64,000 bases of DNA from Halorubrum laminariae (GCF_024494655.1 NZ_JANHDL010000001.1:186001-250000); one strand, 5' to 3'. Positions 1 to 8,177 are shown, counted from the first letter of the stretch. The notes: a model not told the origin generated them from the letters alone. Numbers and translations: made by a program.

Positions 1-203
1 GACGTGTACAGTTAGTGTGCGATCACATCGAGTCCCGTCATCTGTCGAGCCAGCACACAGCACTGTGACGCGTGTCGGGTCACTCATCGCCGTTACCGCC
101 TATGTCTACTTGTTCGGGTTCTTCCATACAGTATATATTCGTAATTTAATTGCCAAAAGGATCACGCCCCGATTATATCGATACTGGTGTGCAACGGGCG
201 TGT

Positions 204-222
204 GCTAGCCGGTTCGGCTAGC
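204..222. other. short perfect hairpin (8-bp stem, 3-nt loop)
   Basis: GCTAGCCG at 204-211 and CGGCTAGC at 215-222 are exact reverse complements separated by GTT. The hairpin lies about 60 bases downstream of the end of the small minus-strand gene at 280-483, so it could mark or protect that transcript's 3' end. No T-tract follows on either strand, so a terminator role is only a guess. The rest of 1-279 holds no gene I can support; 115-190 is notably AT-rich. Confidence 0.4.
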
Positions 223-279
223 GCGCCTAGGCCTCAGGAGAGTCGAGACACCCCTCGTTGTGAGTGGGTGGATCAGCGC

Positions 280-483
280 TTAGTCTTCGTCGATGCCCTC
301 GTCGTCGTCGCTGCTCTCGATCCCCATCGCTTCCGCACGCGTACACCGGCGGAACTCTGGTTCCATCTCTATCTCTTCTCGGCCATCATCTGCATCATCT
401 ACGGAATCATCATCCTCGTCGGTGCCGAGCCCCGGATCAACGGCATTCGCACCAAACCCGGACACATCATCTTGATCAGACAT
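280..483 (-). CDS. small acidic hypothetical protein (67 aa)
   Basis: I do not recognise the family. The protein is extremely acidic and low-complexity, with Asp/Glu runs in the middle and at the C-terminus, one Arg-Arg-Cys-Thr-Arg basic patch near residue 47 and no membrane segment. I chose ATG at 481-483 over a longer frame reaching 570 because a TATA-like box (minus-strand CTATATGG, about 507-514) sits about 28 bases upstream, which is the leaderless haloarchaeal arrangement. The longer frame would translate across this promoter. The upstream flank carries a regular array of 13-bp sites (541-618), so the gene may be tightly controlled. Function unknown. Confidence 0.6.
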   Translation of the reverse strand: MSDQDDVSGFGANAVDPGLGTDEDDDSVDDADDGREEIEMEPEFRRCTRAEAMGIESSDDDEGIDED

Positions 484-540
484 CGTCAGAATCCTCACAA
501 CCCTACCATATAGACTTATTACATAATTCACACACTCGGA

Positions 541-618
541 ACAAACGGCACTCTCACACGTCACAGTCATACGTGAAAGTCACACGTCACAGTGACGCGT
601 CACACCCACACGTCACTC
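541..618. promoter_or_regulatory. array of operator-like near-palindromes at 13-bp intervals
   Basis: Ten-base sites close to TSAYRCGTSA start at 554 (TCACACGTCA), 567 (TCATACGTGA), 580 (TCACACGTCA), 593 (TGACGCGTCA, a perfect palindrome) and 606 (CCACACGTCA), exactly 13 bases apart. The 13 bases at 541-553 match the last unit at 10 of 13 positions. The array lies just upstream of the TATA-like box of the minus-strand gene 280-483. It therefore looks like a cooperative binding array for a regulator, or a set of iterons. Slippage of a simple repeat is the alternative. Confidence 0.55.
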
Positions 619-691
619 ACCAGGATGGGACTCTGGCGCGCGCCACAGAGACTTCGAGACCGAATTCACCACCAGCAACTACCAGCAATAA

Positions 692-711
692 AATCCTCAA
701 AAAAGAGGATT
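692..711 (-). terminator. probable terminator of tRNA-Gln
   Basis: On the minus strand AATCCTC and GAGGATT (7 bp, perfect) enclose a run of six T. The structure begins 17 bases past the tRNA 3' end. Archaeal transcription commonly stops at U-tracts, and here the U-tract sits in the loop of a strong hairpin. The strand choice rests on the tRNA lying immediately upstream. Confidence 0.6.
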
Positions 712-727
712 CGTGCCTTTTTGGGTA

Positions 728-800
728 TAGTCCCGGGCGGATTCGAACCGCCGTCAATGGCTCCAAAGGCCATTATGATTGGCCACTACACCACGGGACT
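728..800 (-). tRNA. tRNA-Gln (anticodon TTG)
   Basis: Read on the minus strand, a 7-bp acceptor stem is formed by AGTCCCG (800-794) and CGGGACT (735-729), with discriminator base A at 728. The T arm contains GGTTCGAATCC with its conserved TTC. The anticodon stem-loop presents TTG in the loop CTTTGGA, decoding the glutamine codon CAA. CCA is not encoded, as is common in archaea. In archaea this tRNA is normally charged through glutamyl-tRNA followed by transamidation. A purine-rich promoter-like stretch lies about 35-45 bases upstream (835-846), and a hairpin with a T-run lies downstream at 692-711. There is no intron. Confidence 0.95.
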
Positions 801-915
801 GCGATCACTGATTCCGCGCGCGCACTCAAGTAGGTTACTTTTCGCCGACTGTGAGCACCGTTCGTGATACCCCACCACATACTTATATGAGTTGAAACTA
901 AACGATCCACGTGAG

Positions 916-1452
916 ATGTCTAAACGGGGGACAGATCGACAGCCGAGAGACGACGGCACCGCTCTCGGCCACCGCGTGCCGTCCGAGCGACGACGGTCGC
1001 GTCCCGAGTCGGTTCGATCGGTCGAATCACGTACGGGGACGCGGTATGGCGGGGCCGACCGCTCGGCGAGAGCGCGTCAGTTCGGTCGGAGCGCGCTCTG
1101 TCTGTCCGGAATCGCGCTGTTGACGGCGACGAAGTTCGCCGACGCGCTCACGACGGGCATCGGACTTCGGTTCGTTCCGACGGTGTACGAGGCGAACCCC
1201 GCAGTCGACGCAGTGTTGCGCCGTGTCGGCGTCGAGACCGGACTGATCGTCAGTTCCTGCGTACTCGTTGTTTCGATTATCGCGATCACCGAAATCGCCG
1301 CCGTCGCCGTCTCGATACGTCGTCGAGACGGCCATCTCGCCCCGCTCGTCCGACTCGTCGGATACGGCCTCCCGTCGGCGCTGTTCGCGCTCGTCGCCGT
1401 GTACAATACCACGGTTATCGTCGCGGGACTGCGATCCATCGAACTGATCTGA
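916..1452 (+). CDS. haloarchaeal DUF5658-like small membrane protein
   Basis: The protein has 178 residues: an Arg-rich soluble N-terminus (about residues 1-60) and three to four hydrophobic segments. The conserved-looking core has A-L-T-T-G-I-G-L near residue 78, then V-Y-E-A-N-P-A-V-D. This resembles the DUF5658 membrane domain, where an Asp/Asn-Pro pair between helices is typical, and it resembles the C-terminal domain of the response-regulator fusion at 40522-41487. The ATG at 916 is preferred over TTG at 892 because a TATA-like box (ACTTATATGA, 881-890) would start transcription near 910, downstream of the TTG. Function is unknown. The gene stands alone, convergent with the coiled-coil gene that follows. 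Confidence 0.7.
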   Translation: MSKRGTDRQPRDDGTALGHRVPSERRRSRPESVRSVESRTGTRYGGADRSARARQFGRSALCLSGIALLTATKFADALTTGIGLRFVPTVYEANPAVDAVLRRVGVETGLIVSSCVLVVSIIAITEIAAVAVSIRRRDGHLAPLVRLVGYGLPSALFALVAVYNTTVIVAGLRSIELI

Positions 1453-1545
1453 GGTGGGCCTGCAGAGCGGATCGAGAGGAGTTTGAGAGACCGTCCGGTC
1501 GGACGAGCCGTGTCGAGTACGACGGTTCGGCTGTCGCGAAGCGAG

Positions 1546-2727
1546 TCAGTTTCTGTCCACGATGTCTCGGGGATGTGTCGCCCCGTCTGTGGGTCCTGTG
1601 TTCTGCGTGCCGGACTCCGTGTGGAGCGTCGCAGTGGAGAGAGGACTCCACCAGCGGCCGGGGGTGATGTCTGCAAACGGGCGGTCGCAGCCGGGACAGA
1701 TGGGATCGGTGAGCATCGAGAGGTCGACGGACGACCCGCAGTGGTCACAGGTTCCCTCGTCGACCCCGAGGTCGATCGCCTCACGCCGTAACGCGCCGAG
1801 AGTGCGACGCGCGGTCGCGATCTCCTCGGTGGTGTCGGCCGTCCGTTCAGCGTCGACGAGTCGGTCGTCGAGGTCATCTGTCCGCTCGATCAGCCGCTGG
1901 AACAGCGCTTCGATCTCGTCGAACTCACCGTCTATCCACGCCTCGAACTCGTCCTGTGTCGATTCGAGGTCGCCGAGGACCTGTTCGATGGCGTCGAGGC
2001 GTTCGGTGAGGTCCTCCGCGTCGTCGCCGACCTGCGCGTCGAGCTGTTCGACCCGTCGGTTGAGGCGCGTGAGGTCGTCGGTGATGCGGTCGGTGAACCC
2101 GTCCTGTCTGGACCGTTGCTGTTCGACGTCAAGAGACAGGTCAGACACCTGCCGCCGGAGCTCCGTGACAGTTTGAACTAAGTCGAGCTGGGTCTGAATC
2201 GAGTTGCGAAGCTCTTGGATCTCCGTTGCGACGGGGTCGTCGGTCGGAATGTCGGATGCATCGGTGTCGTCGCCGTCCCCGCCGGACCTGCCGGATCCGC
2301 CGGGATCGCTAGACTCGCCGGCCGTCTCCGGCTCGTCGTCGCCGGCTGGAGCGCCGCTTCGCGCCGCTGACTCTTCGGCTGGGTGCCGCTCGGCATCAGC
2401 GGCGTCACTCGAGACGCCGGCTGCGCGTTCGTCTCTCGGACGACTCTCGCTCGTTCTCTCTGTCGACTCGTCAGTTCGACGACGGTTCGGCAACGATCGC
2501 CACTCCGATGAGCCGTCCGAATCCAATTCTGCGGCCGGCCCGGGACCGCTGGCGGGCGTGTCGGGAACGACATCGCTCATCTCGTCGAGGACCCAGTAGG
2601 CGGAGACGAGTCGATCCAGCAGTTCCCGCTCCTCGAGGTCGCGGGATTCCGCCGTGTAGTGAAGCCACTCTTGGAACGTGTCGACGTCGATCGGATCGGC
2701 CTCATCGGGGTCCCGAGAGTCTGACAC
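1546..2727 (-). CDS. coiled-coil protein with C-terminal zinc ribbon
   Basis: The 393-residue protein has three parts. The N-terminus (about 1-55) is a conserved-looking acidic helix with D-T-F-Q-E-W-L-H-Y. Residues 60-165 are a disordered Ser/Asp/Glu linker. Residues about 175-330 form a long heptad-rich coiled coil, and near the C-terminus C-D-H-C and C-P-G-C pairs about 20 residues apart form a probable zinc ribbon. The start is GTG at 2727, because upstream codons are basic and non-acidic, unlike the rest. It may belong to a haloarchaeal DUF7310-type family, which I cannot confirm. It is transcribed divergently from the RecA-like/DUF5305 gene run, suggesting a shared process, possibly at the membrane. 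No enzymatic motif is visible. Confidence 0.75.
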   Translation of the reverse strand: MSDSRDPDEADPIDVDTFQEWLHYTAESRDLEERELLDRLVSAYWVLDEMSDVVPDTPASGPGPAAELDSDGSSEWRSLPNRRRTDESTERTSESRPRDERAAGVSSDAADAERHPAEESAARSGAPAGDDEPETAGESSDPGGSGRSGGDGDDTDASDIPTDDPVATEIQELRNSIQTQLDLVQTVTELRRQVSDLSLDVEQQRSRQDGFTDRITDDLTRLNRRVEQLDAQVGDDAEDLTERLDAIEQVLGDLESTQDEFEAWIDGEFDEIEALFQRLIERTDDLDDRLVDAERTADTTEEIATARRTLGALRREAIDLGVDEGTCDHCGSSVDLSMLTDPICPGCDRPFADITPGRWWSPLSTATLHTESGTQNTGPTDGATHPRDIVDRN

Positions 2728-2963
2728 GGTCGCACAGTTGGGTATCCAGTATCTTAACGGTTGTGTCGAAACCGTCGCCGCCGACGCTGTGCGATGGTTT
2801 TTTAGTCTGAAATGACGAGAGTGCAAAAGATGACGCAGTCGCAGGAGACGGCGTGTCGGGGGCGATCCGGGACACCGCGACCGGCGGTGGTGTCTTCCGA
2901 TCGAACGTGGTCGGGACACATCGCGCGAACACGAGCACGCCCGATGCGGGCCGGTCGAGTTCG

Positions 2964-4094
2964 ATGAGCGACTCCGGATCGAACGACACCGATTCGGCAG
3001 ACGTCGATGACGCCGACTCCGATTCAGAGCGCTCGTCTCGGTTCGAATCGCTCCGATCGCGGCTGGACGGAGCCGACGAGACGCCGCCGGCCGACGCCGA
3101 TCGGGGCGACACGGGGAGTCAGCAAGACGACGGCGACTCGGCCGCCGAACCAGACGAGTGGAGGTGGTCGACCGCGACCGATGACGACAGCGGGACGGCG
3201 ACGGGCTTCGACGAGGGCGAGACGGGCGAGGCGGGCGAACACGAGGACGCTACCGTGACCGCCGGCTCGGACAGGGGGAGCGACGAGACGGTCGGCGGTA
3301 GTGCCGGCACGCGCGAAACTACCGACGCGGTCGACACCGGCACGCGGCCAGACGAGCGGTCAGCCGATCGTGGCGGACGAATCTGGGACCGCGACGAGGC
3401 CGACGAGGTGTCCTCGGACGCCGAATCGATCGACCCCAGTGATCCCGCGACCACAGATTCGGGGACAGCGGCGAGCGCTTCGGATCGCGTCGCGCAGGGG
3501 TGGAACCCGGACGCCGATGGTGAGAGCAAACTCCCCGTCGACATCGAACCGGGAACGAGCGTGCTCGTGCAGTCCGAGTCGCGAGACGATCGCACGGATC
3601 ACGCCTGTCACGAGCTGCTCGAAGTCGGCCGAGAGGGAGCGTCACCGCGAGTGCTCCTCGTCCGGTATCAGGAACTCGATCCCGACCGATTGGCGCAGAT
3701 TGCGGGGAACGCGGACCGTCTCAAACTGATCGCGATCGGCTACAGGCAGTCGGTGCCGGCGTCGGTCGACGATGTCGTCGACAGCGTGCAGATCACGAAC
3801 CCAAACGATATCACGCGTCTGGGGATCGTCGTGTCCGGGACGATAGACAGCTGGGCGATCGACGATCGACCGATCGCCGTCTGCTTCGACTCACTGAACG
3901 TCGTGTTGAACTACCGCGACGTGAAGAGCACGTTCCGGTTTCTGCACGTGCTTCTCAACACGCTCCACGGCGGCGGGGCGGTCTCGCACTTCCACGCGGA
4001 CCCGCTGGCCGGAAATCCGCAAGACCTGAGCACGCTCAAACCGCTGTTCGACGAGGTCGTCGCCATCGACTCGACCGGAGTGCACACCGAATGA
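2964..4094 (+). CDS. RecA/KaiC-like protein lacking a P-loop (DUF7504-type)
   Basis: Residues 1-185 are a disordered, highly acidic region rich in Asp, Ser and Thr. Residues about 190-376 form a globular domain with alternating strands and helices, such as T-S-V-L-V-Q-S-E-S, V-L-L-V-R-Y-Q and R-P-I-A-V-C-F-D-S-L-N. The order matches haloarchaeal RecA/KaiC-like proteins (HTR-like, DUF7504). The position where a Walker A motif should be reads E-P-G-T-S-V-L-V-Q-S and lacks G-K-T/S, so ATP hydrolysis is unlikely. The ATG at 2964 begins the acidic region; a GTG at 2853 would add basic, non-haloarchaeal sequence. The stop overlaps the next start (ATGA at 4091-4094), indicating one operon with the mini-ORF and the DUF5305 gene. 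Confidence 0.75.
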   Translation: MSDSGSNDTDSADVDDADSDSERSSRFESLRSRLDGADETPPADADRGDTGSQQDDGDSAAEPDEWRWSTATDDDSGTATGFDEGETGEAGEHEDATVTAGSDRGSDETVGGSAGTRETTDAVDTGTRPDERSADRGGRIWDRDEADEVSSDAESIDPSDPATTDSGTAASASDRVAQGWNPDADGESKLPVDIEPGTSVLVQSESRDDRTDHACHELLEVGREGASPRVLLVRYQELDPDRLAQIAGNADRLKLIAIGYRQSVPASVDDVVDSVQITNPNDITRLGIVVSGTIDSWAIDDRPIAVCFDSLNVVLNYRDVKSTFRFLHVLLNTLHGGGAVSHFHADPLAGNPQDLSTLKPLFDEVVAIDSTGVHTE

Positions 4095-4192
4095 CTGACC
4101 GCAGTCGTCGGGCGTCGCGGACGCAGAACGTGTCTCCACGGAACGGGGAGGCGTCGCTTCCGCGGAACCGAGGTCGTGAGGGACGCTCGTGA
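4091..4192 (+). CDS. 33-aa basic mini-ORF coupled to both neighbours
   Basis: ATG at 4091 overlaps the stop of the RecA-like gene as ATGA, and its own TGA overlaps the GTG start of the DUF5305 gene as GTGA. The peptide is very basic (nine Arg), begins M-T-D-R-S-R-R-A-S-R and has no recognisable domain. It may be a true small protein, or a relay that carries ribosomes from one gene to the next. Basic composition is unusual in this acidic proteome, so it may not be a stable protein. Only the double coupling supports it. Confidence 0.45.
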   Translation: MTDRSRRASRTQNVSPRNGEASLPRNRGREGRS

Positions 4193-5307
4193 GCGACATC
4201 GACCGGTCGATACGGGCCCGTGCGTTCCTCGAACAGTGGCTCTCGGTGCTTTTGATCGCGGCGATCCTGCTCGCGGCCGTCGGCGGGTGGTGGAGCTATC
4301 AAGTCCACGCGAGCCCCGAGGTTGAGCGCGACTCGGTGACCGTCGAACAGTGGTCCGAGTCGACCGCGTTCGACCACAGCTCCGTCGTCGTCAACGACTC
4401 GTTGGTGTTTGAGGAGGGCGAACGCGTGCGAAACCGACCGGTGTACTACGTGAACCTCGCGGAGGAGCTTGACGTGACGTACGCGTACGAACATACCGCC
4501 TCGGAGGGGTCAGTCGACGTGACGACAGACATCCGTCTTGTGTATCGGGGCGTCGAGGGCGAAGACGTGCTCTGGCAGTACGCCGAGCCGCTTGCGAGCG
4601 GGAGCGACGAGGGCGTCACAGCGGACGGGAACCACACCGTGGACGCGACCGTCGACATCGACGAGGTCTTCGAGAACATCGACACGATCGAACAGCAGCT
4701 CGGTGCCGCGGGCACCATCGAGATCCGCGTCGTCGCCACGTCGAACGTCGAGGGCACGCTGTCTGGACAGTCCGTGAGCGCAACCTACGAGAGCGCGATG
4801 CCGATCACGGTCACCCAGCAGACGCTCCGCGTCCTCGAAACCGAGACGATCGACGAGAGCAGCCAGCGGACGGACACCGTCGAGCGCGTGGTCGAGCCCA
4901 GCGGCCTCGAAGCCGCCGGCTCGGTGCTGCTGTTCGTCGTCGGACTCGCCGGCACCGGCGGACTGCTGGTCGCTCGCCGGCGCGGCCTCGTCGAACTCTC
5001 ACCGGACGAGCGCGAGATCCTCCATATCCACCAGCAGGAACAGGAGTTCTCCGAGTGGATCACGCGCGGGACGTTCCCCTCCGAGCGGGAGTACGAGGCG
5101 ACGGTCCTCGTCGACGATCTGGAGGGGCTCGTCGATGTCGCCATCGACACCAACAAGCGCGTCATCAAGGACGAACAGCTCGGTGTGAGCACGGTGCTCG
5201 ACGGGGATTACGTGTACGTGTACGTCCGGCCCGACTCGCCGGCGGAAGACTGGCTGGTCAACTACGCGGACATGACGATGGACGAGTTCGAGCAGTTCGA
5301 ACGCTGA
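4189..5307 (+). CDS. DUF5305-family membrane protein
   Basis: The 372-residue protein has an N-terminal membrane helix (about 14-35, V-L-L-I-A-A-I-L-L-A-A-V-G-G), a large extracellular beta-rich domain (40-235), and a second helix (about 243-265, ending R-R-R). A cytoplasmic tail (270-372) includes E-L-S-P-D-E-R. This two-helix layout with a beta-rich ectodomain is characteristic of haloarchaeal DUF5305 proteins, which are often found near S26 signal peptidases. Function is not established; a role in surface protein handling is an inference. The GTG start overlaps the preceding stop. An S26 peptidase does occur in the window, at 39296, but not adjacent. Confidence 0.8.
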   Translation: MSDIDRSIRARAFLEQWLSVLLIAAILLAAVGGWWSYQVHASPEVERDSVTVEQWSESTAFDHSSVVVNDSLVFEEGERVRNRPVYYVNLAEELDVTYAYEHTASEGSVDVTTDIRLVYRGVEGEDVLWQYAEPLASGSDEGVTADGNHTVDATVDIDEVFENIDTIEQQLGAAGTIEIRVVATSNVEGTLSGQSVSATYESAMPITVTQQTLRVLETETIDESSQRTDTVERVVEPSGLEAAGSVLLFVVGLAGTGGLLVARRRGLVELSPDEREILHIHQQEQEFSEWITRGTFPSEREYEATVLVDDLEGLVDVAIDTNKRVIKDEQLGVSTVLDGDYVYVYVRPDSPAEDWLVNYADMTMDEFEQFER

Positions 5308-5366
5308 GAGGCGACGGATTCGGCGGAGCCGCTTGCTTTTATGTCACACCGACCTGAGCGTCGGGC

Positions 5367-6119
5367 ATGGACGTCGTCGGCGATCTCCTCGCGCGCGACC
5401 GGCGGAGCCGAGATATCGCGCTCGTCACGGTCGACGGGCGCGAGCGCACCTATCGCGATCTGATCACCAACGCGTACAAGGCGGCGAACGTGTTGCGTTA
5501 CCTCGGCGCGCGTGAGGGCTCGGTCGTCGCCGTCGACCCCGCACCCGAGCTGCACACCGTCCTCGCGTTCCTCGGTGCCGCCCGGCTCGGTGCGCCGGTG
5601 CGGTTCGATCCCGACGCGGGAGTCGACGCCGGCGACCGCGTCGTGCTCGTGTCGGTCGACGACGAGCCGACGATCGAACCGGCACCCGGGACGAATCTCG
5701 TCGCGTTCGGCGGCCCGCCGGAGCGCCCGGAGACGACCCACTGGGAACAGGAGCTGTGGAGCGAGAACCCGGCGACGCCGCCGAGCGAGGTCGCGCCGGA
5801 GGACGCGGTCATCTGCGCTCGACGCCGCGGCTCGTCTGACCGCGCTCCGTCCGACCGCGACGTCTCCCACCGCGCCATCCTCGACGCGGCCGCCGCGGTC
5901 GCCGATCGATACGACATGACCGCGGCGTCTCGCGTCACGTTCGGCGGAGGGCTCTCGAACACACGGGCGGTGGCCGCGGGACTCGTCGCTCCGCTGTCGG
6001 TCGGAGCGACCGTTGCGCTCGCGGAAGGATCGACACTGACAGTTGAAGTTACGGAACACGCAGACGGGACAGGCGCGACCCCGCGGTCTGTCGCGCTCGA
6101 TTCGGTCGCGTTACGCTGA
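5367..6119 (+). CDS. truncated AMP-binding (acyl-CoA synthetase-like) protein
   Basis: The 250-residue protein resembles the N-terminal part of adenylate-forming acyl/aryl-CoA synthetases: early T-V-D-G-R-E-R-T-Y-R-D-L, then A-A-N-V-L-R-Y-L-G-A-R-E-G and a helix like H-T-V-L-A-F-L-G-A-A-R-L-G-A-P. Full enzymes are about 500-650 residues and carry the (S/T)SG(S/T)TG phosphate loop, the Y-G-x-T-E motif and a C-terminal lid with catalytic Lys. None of these is present, although G-G-G-L-S-N-T-R-A-V-A-A-G-L near residue 193 looks like an A-domain helix. It is therefore probably catalytically inactive and may have a binding or regulatory role. The frame is intact, not an obvious pseudogene. A TATA-like box lies at 5335-5342. 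Confidence 0.65.
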   Translation: MDVVGDLLARDRRSRDIALVTVDGRERTYRDLITNAYKAANVLRYLGAREGSVVAVDPAPELHTVLAFLGAARLGAPVRFDPDAGVDAGDRVVLVSVDDEPTIEPAPGTNLVAFGGPPERPETTHWEQELWSENPATPPSEVAPEDAVICARRRGSSDRAPSDRDVSHRAILDAAAAVADRYDMTAASRVTFGGGLSNTRAVAAGLVAPLSVGATVALAEGSTLTVEVTEHADGTGATPRSVALDSVALR

Positions 6120-6122
6120 CCG

Positions 6123-8024
6123 TCACTCGTAGCGCCACGCCGCGCGGTTCCACCCGTTCGAGAACCGCGATATCGGTCCCGAGAGGCCGGATCGGTAGCC
6201 GACGGTGGCCTCGGGAAACGCCAGCGTCACGGAGGGCTGTGCCGACGCGAGCGCGACGAACAGCTCCGCGAGCGTCTCGGCGAGCGCCTCCCGGTCGGTC
6301 GCGCGTCGGGCGCGGTCGAAAAGCGACGTAACGGTGGATTCGGGATAGTAGCCGACAGCGTTGTGCGGCGCGGTCGCCCCGTCAAAGTGCGCGGCGGTGG
6401 CGAGCGGGTTCCGAGGGAACGTGTTCGACCGGAACACGATCTCCATGTCCCACGGCGCGGCCGCCGTGACGCGCCGCGGTCCGGGATTGACCGCGGTCGG
6501 CCGCGTCCACGCGACCGGCTTGCCGCGCACCTCGTCGACCAAGGCGTCCGGCACGTCCGTGAGATCTCCGTCGGCGTCCCGCTCCGGTCGAGGTCGGTCC
6601 CCGACCGTGTAGCGCTCGGCCGCGAACCGCTCGCGGGTGGTTCCCTCGACGGCCACGTCGATCCCAAGGTTCGACCCGAGATCGTCGGCGACGAACGCAG
6701 CGACGCGGCGGCTCCCGGCGTTGTCGCGGCGGAAAAGCGTCAGGGAGACCCGATCGCCGTCCGGCGTGACCATGTCGTCGCCGTCGAACCCGTAGTCGTG
6801 TGCCGACCGATCGAACGCCCGGCGCGCGAGGTCGCGGGCGTACTCGCGGCCGTACCGGTCGCCGGTGCCGAACCGCGGGAGGTCAGCGTCCAACGGGTGG
6901 AACTCGGCGAACGGCGGCTGCCACGTGAACTGCGGGGCGGCCGCGCCGTGAAACGCCTCCTCGACGAGCGCGTCCACGTCGATCGCGGCGGACAGCGCCT
7001 GCCGAAACGGCCGGTGTCGGAACGGGTTCCCGGGGCCCGCGCTCCACCCGTTGTCGCGCATGTTGACCGCGATCCGTTCGGCGTGCGCCTGCGGGACGCG
7101 ACCGACGGTGACCCCGTCGGCGTCGCGGTACGCGTCAGCGCGGTCGACTGGGATCGCCGCGGCGTCGAGCGCGCCCGAGTCGAACGCGTCGAGACGCGCC
7201 GCCAGCTCGGGGAGCACCCGAATCTCGGCGGCGGCGAAGTGCGGCGCGCCGGCGAACCCCGGCGGGACCGGTACGTCCGGCGACTCGGCGGCCGCACCGA
7301 GGTAGTACCGGTCGTTGCGGGCGAGCCGGACGACCTCGCCCCGTCGCCACTCGTCGAGGACGTACGGCCCGAGATTCCCCGCAAACCCGAGTTCGGCGAG
7401 CGTCCGGTCTGTGCGGAGCCCCTCGGCGTCAGCCGCGTCGACGTACGGTTCCAGGAGGCCTTTGGGGATCGGATACACGAGCGGCTCGTAGCTCTCGGGC
7501 CACAGCAGTCGCGGTTGCGGGAGCGTCGCGCGAAACGAGCGGTCGTCGATGACCGCAACGGAGACGTCCCGCCAGTGTGCCGCCGCGGGCGAGTCCGCCC
7601 AGTCGCGCTGGTGGACCTCACTGATTAGGTAGACGAAGTCGTGCGCGGTCACCGAGCCGTACGGATCGCCGAACCGCAGTCCGTCGCGCAGCCGGAACGT
7701 CCACTCGCGTCCGTCCTCACTGGACAAATCGTACAGCAGCGGGACGTACTCGTCGTTCTCGTCGAACGCGTATCCGGGATCGATCACGCGAGCGATCGCG
7801 TTGCCGCCAGCGTTCCCGGTGTTGTATATCGGGTTGAGTGTCTCTATCGGCTCCGTGACGGCTGTCGCGTACGTCCCCGCATCGCGAGCGAGATCGATCG
7901 GTCCGAATCTGAGACCCGAACAACCGGCGAGGGTCGCCGCCGTTCCACCGGCCAGCGCCGAAAGGTACCGTCGTCGTCCGACTCCGCGATCTGCACCGGT
8001 GTCGCCGCCGCGTGTACGTCCCAT
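6123..8024 (-). CDS. ABC-type peptide/solute-binding lipoprotein (family 5), Tat-exported
   Basis: The 633-residue protein begins with a twin-arginine signal (G-R-R-R-Y-L-S-A-L-A-G-G) followed by a lipobox L-A-G-C, so it is exported folded and anchored by a lipid-modified Cys. The mature part has features of the DppA/OppA family: E-P-I-E-T-L-N-P-I-Y-N-T near the start, R-D-G-L-R-F-G-D-P-Y-G-S-V-T-A-H-D-F, and F-R-Q-A-L-S-A-A-I-D-V-D-A-L in the middle. No permease or ATPase gene is adjacent. It either serves a transporter encoded elsewhere or acts as a stand-alone binding protein. A TATA-like box (minus-strand TTTTATGCATATG, about 8040-8052) supports the leaderless ATG at 8024. Confidence 0.85.
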   Translation of the reverse strand: MGRTRGGDTGADRGVGRRRYLSALAGGTAATLAGCSGLRFGPIDLARDAGTYATAVTEPIETLNPIYNTGNAGGNAIARVIDPGYAFDENDEYVPLLYDLSSEDGREWTFRLRDGLRFGDPYGSVTAHDFVYLISEVHQRDWADSPAAAHWRDVSVAVIDDRSFRATLPQPRLLWPESYEPLVYPIPKGLLEPYVDAADAEGLRTDRTLAELGFAGNLGPYVLDEWRRGEVVRLARNDRYYLGAAAESPDVPVPPGFAGAPHFAAAEIRVLPELAARLDAFDSGALDAAAIPVDRADAYRDADGVTVGRVPQAHAERIAVNMRDNGWSAGPGNPFRHRPFRQALSAAIDVDALVEEAFHGAAAPQFTWQPPFAEFHPLDADLPRFGTGDRYGREYARDLARRAFDRSAHDYGFDGDDMVTPDGDRVSLTLFRRDNAGSRRVAAFVADDLGSNLGIDVAVEGTTRERFAAERYTVGDRPRPERDADGDLTDVPDALVDEVRGKPVAWTRPTAVNPGPRRVTAAAPWDMEIVFRSNTFPRNPLATAAHFDGATAPHNAVGYYPESTVTSLFDRARRATDREALAETLAELFVALASAQPSVTLAFPEATVGYRSGLSGPISRFSNGWNRAAWRYE

Positions 8025-8177
8025 TCGCTCTCTCAGCGCACATATGCATAAAACAATTCAGATGTGCGGCGGATCACCGTGGCGACACTGGGGGCGCGGC
8101 CGGAGCCGGCTACCGACACGTTGGCATCGTGAGCCGCGGATCCCAAAAGCCGTAACCCGTCGCGTGAAAACGCCGGT

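Noticed and set aside
6363..7628. Long open frame on the + strand opposite the solute-binding lipoprotein
   Set aside because: Its translation is arginine-rich and unlike haloarchaeal proteins, and the minus-strand gene has a signal, lipobox and family motifs. Such shadows are common in GC-rich genomes.
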